This document shows, piece by piece, positions 25,154 to 33,000 of a DNA stretch of 64,000 nucleotides. The stretch comes from an uncultured Flavobacteriaceae bacterium (GTDB lineage: Bacteria; Bacteroidota; Bacteroidia; Flavobacteriales; Flavobacteriaceae): the NCBI GenBank assembly GCA_943789365.1, contig CALSTV010000001.1:186001-250000 (forward strand), given 5' to 3'. Under the pieces are notes generated by a model. It was not told the origin of the DNA. It worked only from the letters and a program-made list of their open reading frames with translations, and did no database searches. The translations under genes were made by a program, and so were the position numbers. Within the stretch, counting starts at the first letter, position 1, and the number at the start of each line of letters is the position of its first letter.

Positions 25154-26764
25154 CTAACTTAATTCGCTAATTATCTTTTCTTTAGGTGGTTCATTTTTGG
25201 TTTGAACCACTTTTGAACCATTGAACCGCTTTAACTCTTTTAAAGTCTTGTCCAATACGCTGTTAATCTCCTTTTGTAGTTGGTTGTATTCTGTGGTGCT
25301 TACGATTTCGTAATGGTAACCAGTTGCTTTTTTACCTTTCACTTTCTTAATGTAGTAGCCTGTGAGCAATTGTAGGTTGTAGCGTTTTTGGTTACTTGGG
25401 TTAATACGAAGAACTTGTCGTATTTCTCGATTGGTAAACTGACCGGAGCCCGAATTGTCTTTATTTTTATCTCTCTGTTTTAGGTAGCTTTTAACAGCTT
25501 CCAGATAGTTTCTACAACTTCCAGTGAGTTCATCACTTTTTCTTAGCAAGACTTCTTTCAATAAATTATTCGCATTTTCTATATCTTCAAGAGTAACTTC
25601 TATAAATTCTTCTCCTGTCTGGGTGTCGACCTTCGACTGTCTCTGCCACTGGCAGTAAAAGGTAACTGCTTCTATAAATTGTAAATAGTGGCTGTTGGTT
25701 CGTCTTGGTTTAAAGACTGCCGATGGGAGGCTAAGCCTCTCTGCAAATGGATTTATAATTTTTATGGGTTTTAATATTCTCTGCACATTTTGTAAAAACT
25801 CTTGTGCTTCTCTTTCTTCATAAATATTAATCTCTCCAGCAGATATTTTTCTTTGGTACACCATTATTTTTTCGTCTTGTATTTCTCCCTCGTCTAAATA
25901 AATTAAAAAACTACGGTTGGCGTTGTCTTCGTAAATATGTTCTTTGGTGGTACAACCTGCTACACAGACCGGACCTTCAACAATTAAATATTTGGTTTGC
26001 GTTTCGCCTTTGGTATTTTTACTAGCAATAGTTTTTACGATACGTTTTTTAGTCTGTAATTCTCGTAAAGGATAGAGTGCATTTTCTGCGCCGTCTAAAT
26101 CTTCAATAAGTATGACTTTGTTTTTAAGCTCTTGTTTTCCAAAATAGTAAAAGGCGTTTTCGCTTAATGTTGTTATACTTACTCGTTCTTCTTCTGGAAT
26201 GAGTTCGCCTACTTTTTCTTGTAAATGGGTTTTTCCTGTTCCGCTACTTCCTAAACCTATAACGTGTAAAGGCTGTTCTCGTTTTCTGCTTGTAAATATG
26301 ATGTACATTAACAGTCGGTTGATTTCTTCTCCTATTACTCCACTTTTTCCAATGAGTTCATTCGTCTTTTCTAAAAGATTAGAATCTTTCAAAAATGCCT
26401 GTGCGGCTCGCAGCTCTTTTTCTGTAAGCTTTTTAACTTTGGGTGCAGCAGCCTGCTGCTGTTGCTTTAATTTATCTAAGCGATACGCTTCAAGCGCTTC
26501 CGTTAACTCGCTTAAACTTGCGGCAATAACACTTGTACCCAATTTCTCTGCAATCTTTCTTATAAATTTCTCTAATTGTGTGTCGTTATATAAATCTAAG
26601 TTATGTCTTACAGGTGGACGGCTACTATTATTTAATTCCACCTTTAAGGTGGCTCGCATTCTGTCCAAGCCTTCTAATTTGACACCTCCTAAAACTGTAA
26701 GCTGTAGTATTTCATTCTCGTAGATTAATTGGTCTTGGTTTGCTATTTGAAGTTTTTTTGACAT
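25154..26764 (-). CDS. AAA ATPase/primase-helicase-like protein of the recombinase module (intact copy)
   Basis: The 536-residue protein starts at ATG 26764; the open frame extends to GTG 26797, but that codon lies in the promoter. The N-terminal ~75 residues form one domain, followed by a Gln/Ala-rich linker (about 105-120). The ATPase core carries GLGSSGTGKTHLQ (Walker A, near residue 178) and KNKVILIEDLDGAENALYPL (Walker B). It resembles the ATPase half of mobile-element primase-helicase proteins found beside paired tyrosine recombinases; no CHC2 zinc finger is present. It may load or melt DNA for transposition. Confidence 0.75.
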   Translation of the reverse strand: MSKKLQIANQDQLIYENEILQLTVLGGVKLEGLDRMRATLKVELNNSSRPPVRHNLDLYNDTQLEKFIRKIAEKLGTSVIAASLSELTEALEAYRLDKLKQQQQAAAPKVKKLTEKELRAAQAFLKDSNLLEKTNELIGKSGVIGEEINRLLMYIIFTSRKREQPLHVIGLGSSGTGKTHLQEKVGELIPEEERVSITTLSENAFYYFGKQELKNKVILIEDLDGAENALYPLRELQTKKRIVKTIASKNTKGETQTKYLIVEGPVCVAGCTTKEHIYEDNANRSFLIYLDEGEIQDEKIMVYQRKISAGEINIYEEREAQEFLQNVQRILKPIKIINPFAERLSLPSAVFKPRRTNSHYLQFIEAVTFYCQWQRQSKVDTQTGEEFIEVTLEDIENANNLLKEVLLRKSDELTGSCRNYLEAVKSYLKQRDKNKDNSGSGQFTNREIRQVLRINPSNQKRYNLQLLTGYYIKKVKGKKATGYHYEIVSTTEYNQLQKEINSVLDKTLKELKRFNGSKVVQTKNEPPKEKIISELS

Positions 26765-26796
26765 TGTTAAAAAAAATAAAATGTAATTATCAGACA

Positions 26797-26829
26797 CAAA
26801 TATATCTTTTATTTACAAATCAAACAAAA
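26797..26829 (-). promoter_or_regulatory. Promoter for the module 2 ATPase-recombinase operon
   Basis: TTTTG and TATATTTG on the minus strand are 20 bp apart, identical to the module 1 control region. The 150-bp divergent gap with the XRE gene is the likely repressor-binding region. Confidence 0.7.
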
Positions 26830-26914
26830 CTATCAGGGACGTATTTCACTTTTAATTACTTATTTTTACTTTTGTAAGTTATTATTAGTAGCATTTGTAA
26901 CTATTTAGGACATT

Positions 26915-27247
26915 ATGGACACAGGTAAAATTATAGAAACATTACGTAAAAAACACAATTGGTCTCAAGGAGAACTTGCAGATAAAACAAACGTTTCTCG
27001 TGTAATGATTGGTAAATACGAACGTAGTGAAGCGACTCCATCTATTGAAGCTGCTAAAAGCATTGCGGATGCTTTTCAGGTGTCTTTAGATTATTTAGTG
27101 GGAGAAGGTGTGAATGCTGCTTTTGATAAAAAAACAGTACAACGATTACAAGATATTCAGAACCTTGATAAGGAAACTCAAAATGTATTGTTTCGATTGA
27201 TTGATACCATGATTAGAGACACAAAAGCTAAAAAAGCATATTCTTAA
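26915..27247 (+). CDS. XRE-family HTH regulator (module 2)
   Basis: This is the same 110-residue protein as in module 1, with HTH residues 16-60 and a C-terminal helical dimerisation segment. It is divergent from the ATPase operon. Two identical regulators in one locus mean that the modules would be co-regulated. Confidence 0.85.
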   Translation: MDTGKIIETLRKKHNWSQGELADKTNVSRVMIGKYERSEATPSIEAAKSIADAFQVSLDYLVGEGVNAAFDKKTVQRLQDIQNLDKETQNVLFRLIDTMIRDTKAKKAYS

Positions 27248-27277
27248 AACTTGTCTGCCCTAGTAAAACAAAGACAC

Positions 27278-27312
27278 AAAAAAACTACTCCAATTGCTTG
27301 AAGTAGCTTTTT
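27278..27312 (+). terminator. Terminator after the module 2 XRE gene
   Basis: Same CTACT/AGTAG stem with flanking A and T runs as after the module 1 copy. Confidence 0.6.
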
Positions 27313-27442
27313 ATTAGTTTTCTTAGACCGTCTTTCTTAATTCCCTTATAAAGGACAGATTTTCGTATAAGCATCTCGTAGGGGGCACAGATTCGTGCGG
27401 GAGCTTTACTTTTTAATTATTCCTCGTGTGGGAGCTGGGTAT

Positions 27443-27832
27443 TTAGCAATATTTCCATAATAAAAAATTAAATATTATTATGCCTAACAAAATTACATAG
27501 TACGTTGTACTTAATTTTTTAACCTCTTTTTCTGACATCTTCTTAAACACTTTCAAAATATTAGAAATTTTCCTCTCAATTAAAAGATAATTTAATCCAA
27601 TAATCGTAACAGCTATTATCAGATATATCACTTTGCCGTTAAATACGACATCATACTTATTAGAAATATAAACTTCTAATTTATAAAGAGGATAAAAACT
27701 TAAAAAGATTATCTTTCCTGCCATAAAATATGTTGCATAGTAGACATGTAAATCATCATCTTTATATATGCTTTTCGATGAACGATATGATTTTAAATAG
27801 CTATAGTTATATACTTTTTTTAATAAATTCAT
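27443..27832 (-). CDS. Membrane protein, candidate immunity protein for tip C
   Basis: The 129-residue protein has about three hydrophobic segments: near residues 30-50, 64-84 and 105-125 (the last YYVILLGIIIFNFLLW). It begins 2 bp after the tip C stop, the position of an immunity gene. Tip C itself has hydrophobic, membrane-seeking stretches, so an inner-membrane immunity protein would fit. No family recognised. Confidence 0.55.
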   Translation of the reverse strand: MNLLKKVYNYSYLKSYRSSKSIYKDDDLHVYYATYFMAGKIIFLSFYPLYKLEVYISNKYDVVFNGKVIYLIIAVTIIGLNYLLIERKISNILKVFKKMSEKEVKKLSTTYYVILLGIIIFNFLLWKYC

Positions 27833-27834
27833 TT

Positions 27835-28683
27835 TTAATCATTTAAAAATCCAAACATTGATTTTTCATTAAATGAATCATTTTCATATAAAGATGGTAG
27901 CCAATGTGATAAATGATAACCTTTAATATCTGATTGGTCTACTTTATACCCTAATATTGGACCAGCATAAGGAATGGAACCTACTACATAGGAAACAGTT
28001 GACCTAACTAAGTATCTCTGATCTCCAGTCATAACGGAAAGCCTATACCCATCTCCTAGTGAGATTACATTTAATATTCCTGCTACTCTAGATACTGATT
28101 TGATCTTATTGGCATTTTTCAAAAACTTTTTACCACTAACATTTTGATTCCCATTTAGGCTCCCGTTAGATCTATACAAATTTTTAAGTTGAATATTTCC
28201 TTTTGAAAGTTGTTTCATGCTCAATATTTTTGAATTTCTTACCAAATCTTTAGCAATCTGATTTGTTGTTCCTATTGTCAATCCCGATATTAAATTAGCC
28301 TGTGAAAATGCCTTACTAAAATCGAATATTGGAAATTCTTGTTTGCTTAAAGAAATTTCATCCATATAATTAACCCAACCTCCAATATCACGTACAGAAA
28401 TAGATTCCAGACCGGGTACATCTCCTGTAACAACTAATGAAGTATCATAACCTGGTGGACAATCATCACAATCCATTCCTCCATTAGGATCAACTCTACT
28501 TACCCAATTATTTCCCATCGCTAAATAAGGACTTGCATATTGTCTATAAGGATCCGTAGTCAACCACCTATTAATTCTAGAATCATACAATCTAAGCTGA
28601 AACGCTTCCTTACCAGTTTCAGGGTCTTTTTCTTGTCCTTGATACGCATAGCGGTAATCTCCCTGAACATTTCTATTGGGCAT
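27835..28683 (-). CDS. Orphan Rhs tip C (core end plus hydrophobic effector domain)
   Basis: The 282-residue frame starts at MPNRNVQGDYRYAYQGQ, inside the conserved core end. It continues through RLYDSRINRWLTTDPYRQYA to SRVDPNGG near residue 70. The following ~210 residues are unique, with a hydrophobic Gly/Ser-rich C-terminal part (VSYVVGSIPYAGPILGYKVD). The start lies 24 bp after the immunity-like gene of tip B, so it can be translated from the same mRNA, but without a secretion signal. Confidence 0.7.
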   Translation of the reverse strand: MPNRNVQGDYRYAYQGQEKDPETGKEAFQLRLYDSRINRWLTTDPYRQYASPYLAMGNNWVSRVDPNGGMDCDDCPPGYDTSLVVTGDVPGLESISVRDIGGWVNYMDEISLSKQEFPIFDFSKAFSQANLISGLTIGTTNQIAKDLVRNSKILSMKQLSKGNIQLKNLYRSNGSLNGNQNVSGKKFLKNANKIKSVSRVAGILNVISLGDGYRLSVMTGDQRYLVRSTVSYVVGSIPYAGPILGYKVDQSDIKGYHLSHWLPSLYENDSFNEKSMFGFLND

Positions 28684-28707
28684 TTCTTTAATTTTAAGAC
28701 CTTTCTT

Positions 28708-28929
28708 TTACCATACAAAACCTTCTCCAAAATATTCATGGTAAAGAATTAATAAGCCCATGGTAAGAAAAACAAAAATAATAGATACTCTTCTTAGAAT
28801 AGAATAACCACCGTCACCAGTAGTAAAACTCATCATTTCTTTAAAAAAGGGGTTTTTTATTAAGTCTCTAATAAGAAAAGCTGCTATACATAAAAATGAA
28901 ATAGCTATTAATGTGTTCCTAGTTTTCAT
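28708..28929 (-). CDS. Two-helix membrane protein, candidate immunity for tip B
   Basis: The 73-residue protein has two transmembrane segments (residues 7-22 and 45-63) and ends LLILYHEYFGEGFVW. That end is identical to the 72-residue paralogue at 29828, while the first half differs. It follows tip B by 28 bp. Confidence 0.6.
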   Translation of the reverse strand: MKTRNTLIAISFLCIAAFLIRDLIKNPFFKEMMSFTTGDGGYSILRRVSIIFVFLTMGLLILYHEYFGEGFVW

Positions 28930-28957
28930 AATTCAATTATGGTTTTCAATATTGAAA

Positions 28958-29803
28958 CTATTTATCATTCTTTATAGAGTTGGAAATAACTGTATTCTTA
29001 ATTCCAAATCCTTTATCAAGAATTTGAAAAGATAAATTATCTATTTTGTCCAAATGATGTAATTTTTTTAATCCCACAGAAACTGATTCGCCAACAAAAA
29101 AGGAAGTCGCATTCACCCCAATAGCAGACCAATTTTTATTATAAATATCTACAGGCAAGCTCATTGCTAAACCTACTCCTGAAATAAACTTTCCTGCTGC
29201 CATCATAGGAATTCCTGCTTCGGCACCTACACCTGTAAGCGTAGCACCGTAACCTACTATTAAAATACCATCTCCTGTGTCTTGATAATATTGAGCAGTA
29301 TGAGTATATGCTTCTAAAGACCAGCGACTAATATCATCATAGGTAACATTTTTTGAATTCAATGGATTTGGGTTCCTACGTTCACTAGCCCAAGAATTAT
29401 AAGCCTCTTGATGGCTAGAAAAATTACTCCCATATTTTTGATTCCAATCGTTTAAAGTTCCATTAAAACTACTTTCCCACCCAACAGGTGTATTAAAACT
29501 CACTTCAGAAACCCAATTTCTTCTGCTTCCACTTCCATGAACGATAACTTCTGGAAGCATTCCTCCATCATATTCATCGCAACACTCGGTATCGGTTCCT
29601 CCATTAGGATCAACTCTACTTACCCAATTATTCCCCATCGCTAAATAAGGACTTGCATATTGTCTATAAGGATCCGTAGTCAACCATCTGTTAATACGAG
29701 AATCATACAATCTAAGCTGAAACGCCACCTTCCCGGTCTCATTATCTAACTCCTGTCCTTGGTAGTTATAGCGGTAATCTCCCTGAACATTTCTATTAGG
29801 CAT
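28958..29803 (-). CDS. Orphan Rhs tip B, near-duplicate of the full-length protein's own tip
   Basis: The 281-residue frame begins MPNRNVQGDYRYNYQGQ and matches the C-terminal part of the full-length Rhs protein almost exactly. About 600 bp (29111-29712 versus 30223-30824) appear identical. The last ~50 residues then differ at many positions, starting after SAIGVNATS. The domain has a Gly-rich hydrophobic core (GILIVGYGATLTGVGAEAG). It is a displaced second version with altered C-terminus and its own immunity gene. Confidence 0.75.
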   Translation of the reverse strand: MPNRNVQGDYRYNYQGQELDNETGKVAFQLRLYDSRINRWLTTDPYRQYASPYLAMGNNWVSRVDPNGGTDTECCDEYDGGMLPEVIVHGSGSRRNWVSEVSFNTPVGWESSFNGTLNDWNQKYGSNFSSHQEAYNSWASERRNPNPLNSKNVTYDDISRWSLEAYTHTAQYYQDTGDGILIVGYGATLTGVGAEAGIPMMAAGKFISGVGLAMSLPVDIYNKNWSAIGVNATSFFVGESVSVGLKKLHHLDKIDNLSFQILDKGFGIKNTVISNSIKNDK

Positions 29804-29827
29804 TTCTTTAATTTTAGGACCTTTCTT

Positions 29828-30046
29828 TTACCACACAAAACCTTCTCCAAAATATTCATGATAAAGGATTAGTAAGCCCATTGATAATACACCCAAAATA
29901 ATTATTACAGTTCTTAATATCGAATAACCTCTATCCCCTGGGTTATCAATCATTCTTTTGTAAAAAGGATTTTTTATTAAATCAATTATGAAGTAAACAC
30001 CAATACTGATTAATCCAATTGCAATTAATGTATTTTTAAGCTCCAT
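29828..30046 (-). CDS. Two-helix membrane protein, candidate immunity for the full-length Rhs protein
   Basis: The 72-residue protein has two transmembrane segments (about 7-24 and 44-62) and ends LLILYHEYFGEGFVW. It lies 23 bp after the Rhs stop. It is a paralogue of the protein at 28708; the N-terminal halves vary in parallel with the C-terminal ends of the paired tips. Confidence 0.6.
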   Translation of the reverse strand: MELKNTLIAIGLISIGVYFIIDLIKNPFYKRMIDNPGDRGYSILRTVIIILGVLSMGLLILYHEYFGEGFVW

Positions 30047-30069
30047 ACATCTTATGTTTCTTCTTAAAA

Positions 30070-33000
30070 TTATTCTTCATCATTGATAGAACGTTGTATA
30101 TAAGCGTTTTTTAAGCCTACTCCACCATCAAGTATTTGAAATGAAAGATCATCTATTTTATCCAAATGATGTAATTTCTCTAAACCCCGAGTAGCTATTC
30201 TTCCAGTAATATACGATGTCACATTCACCCCAATAGCAGACCAATTTTTATTATAAATATCTACAGGCAAGCTCATTGCTAAACCTACTCCTGAAATAAA
30301 CTTTCCTGCTGCCATCATAGGAATTCCTGCTTCGGCACCTACACCTGTAAGCGTAGCACCGTAACCTACTATTAAAATACCATCTCCTGTGTCTTGATAA
30401 TATTGAGCAGTATGAGTATATGCTTCTAAAGACCAGCGACTAATATCATCATAGGTAACATTTTTTGAATTCAATGGATTTGGGTTCCTACGTTCACTAG
30501 CCCAAGAATTATAAGCCTCTTGATGGCTAGAAAAATTACTCCCATATTTTTGATTCCAATCGTTTAAAGTTCCATTAAAACTACTTTCCCACCCAACAGG
30601 TGTATTAAAACTCACTTCAGAAACCCAATTTCTTCTGCTTCCACTTCCATGAACGATAACTTCTGGAAGCATTCCTCCATCATATTCATCGCAACACTCG
30701 GTATCGGTTCCTCCATTAGGATCAACTCTACTTACCCAATTATTCCCCATCGCTAAATAAGGACTTGCATATTGTCTATAAGGATCCGTAGTCAACCATC
30801 TGTTAATACGAGAATCATACAACCTAAGTTGAAAAGCCACCTTCCCGGTCTCAGGATCGGTTTCAGCAAATTGCCCCTGATATCCGTAACGATAATCTCC
30901 AACAACATTCCGATTAGGCATTTGCATCCCCCCGGGGTAATAATCTGCAAATAGCGATGGTGTGGGGTTGTCTTTGGTTACGACAGCTCTTACATTTCCT
31001 AGATGGTCAGTAAGTTCATAGTTGGTAGCACCGTTTTTGTGGTATACCCCTAAACGAGAGGCACCGTAGATAGGGAGTTCTAGTTGCGTTTGCTCGCTGT
31101 AGATCGCCATCACGCTTCCGGCAACATCACGTACATAATAGTGCGTACTGCTTAAAACTCCATTTGTGTATACTTCTTTGCGCACTCTGAATCCTTTGTC
31201 GTTATAATAAAATCTAACGAAAGGTACATCATTTTTTTGAACTTCAGAAACCAAACCACTCGCTGTATATACATATTTTATACCCTCTGCCCGATTCTCA
31301 CTGAGCTGACCAATATTGTTGTATAGATAAGTGTTTGGGGCCTGGTTTTTTAAATCGGCACTGCGATTTGGGTTGCTGTTGTCGTTCGCATCGCTAATAT
31401 AATTTAACTGGTTGGGTTTTTGTGAATCGTAATGGTAGCTAAAATCATCCATGGCGTTGTCTCCGTTAGCATCTGTATAGCCATTGCGTTTGAGGGCTTG
31501 GAGGTTTCCATTGGCGTCGTATTCCAATCCTGTAACGCTGTAATCTTGGGCTTCAGTTGCGTTTTGTGTTGTTTCTCCTTCGTTTGCTATTCTTGCCGTA
31601 AAAGTAACTCCATTTGAAGCTACGGCATGAAAACCAGGTTTTAGTACAACAGCTGTTTTTGCAATAACGGTTTCGGAGGTAGTTACCACGGCACTTCTTT
31701 CTTCTACATCGCTTATGGTAAAGCTGTCTTGCAATTCGTGGTTCCATCCAGCACCTTCCAACCAGTTGTTTTTGTTGTATTTATAATAATAGGTATTGAC
31801 TCCAAATCCCTCCGCCTTTCTGGTACTCCAGGTCATGGCTTTGATATTGCCGTTGTACTGGTCAACACCGTTGCTGTTGACCAAATCGAAATCTGTGTTT
31901 CTTTGGTAATCACCTTGATAGTAGTCGAGCACCATACCAAAAGCATCATCGGTATCGCCACCGGGGTCTTTGTCTCCGTCTAATTCAGGATGGTTAATGG
32001 CTTTTAGCTGTCCTGCCAAATTGTAGACATAGTCAATTCCCTGTAGTTTGTTGCCGCTTCGGTCTTTGAGTTCCAAACGTTTTAAGGCACCAGTTTCGTA
32101 ATAGTCATAAGAAGCATGTGTTATATAAATATTTCCATCCTCTGAAGTTTGTACCTGTATCAACTCCCCACTTACTTCGTGGTAGGAATAGTGGTGTACA
32201 AAGCGTTCTCCGGGACTGTATCGCTGAAAGTCTACTTTGGTAACGGCACTGGTAACGGGGTCGTATTCGTAGTCGATGGTTTTTACGCCCAAACCGGCAA
32301 TGTTTTGTACGAGCCATTCCACACGACCGTAAATATCGTAACTGTACCAGGTAGTGGTCTGGGCATTTTGAGTTTTGGCTACATTACCGGCTACAAATTG
32401 CTGCCGCCCGTAATGGGCGCTATGGTCGGAATCTAAAACGGTTGCTAAGCCCGCAGTGTCTTCAAGGTCATAAACGGTTTCTTGCTGTTCTTCGGGTTTT
32501 ATAGTTCCTGCAAAAGCGAGCACATCGGAGTCTAAACCCGAAAAATCACCCACAGCCACCCCACTTTCAACGGGGCGTGCGAGTGCGTCGTAGTTGGTAT
32601 AGGAAAATTCGCCTGCAAGTGCCTGTTTGCTATTTTGCGAAAAGCGTATTTGTCCGTCTTTTCGGTATTTAAAAGTTGCCGAGCCTTGGTCTGGACTGGT
32701 AGTCGAGAGCAGTTGCCCAAGCGAGTTGTATTCAAAAGTTGTGGCGCTGCTATGGTTGAGTTCCGCTGCGTTTTTAAATCCGCTTAAAGCGCTGCTGTCA
32801 AAACCTATGGGTTGGGTGGTTTTGGTGAGGCGCCCGGCTTTGTCGTAGTAGTTGAGTGCGTAGTCGTAATAGTTTACCTTATAGCGCACGCCAATATTTT
32901 CTAAAAAAGCAGGCTCCACAGAATTATCTTGCTCATTTATGAGCGCATAGGCGGGAAAGTTTATATTGCTATGACCTATGTATTCAATTCTATAGAAGCC

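Larger units (their letters stand above)
22983..27388. mobile_element. Tyrosine-recombinase module, copy 2 (boundaries approximate)
   Basis: This intact four-gene version contains recombinase 2, recombinase 1, AAA ATPase and a divergent XRE gene. It is nearly identical to module 1 from about 24770 to 27388, while recombinase 2 and the middle of recombinase 1 are diverged. It separates tip C with its immunity gene from tip D, so it interrupts the Rhs tip array. Confidence 0.65.

Noticed and set aside
26199-26723. 174-codon plus-strand frame opposite the ATPase
   Set aside because: Antisense shadow of a well-supported gene with a Cys/Ser-rich, non-protein-like composition.
26765-26797. GTG start giving a 547-residue ATPase
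   Set aside because: This codon overlaps the -7 box TATATTTG; ATG 26764 is used instead.
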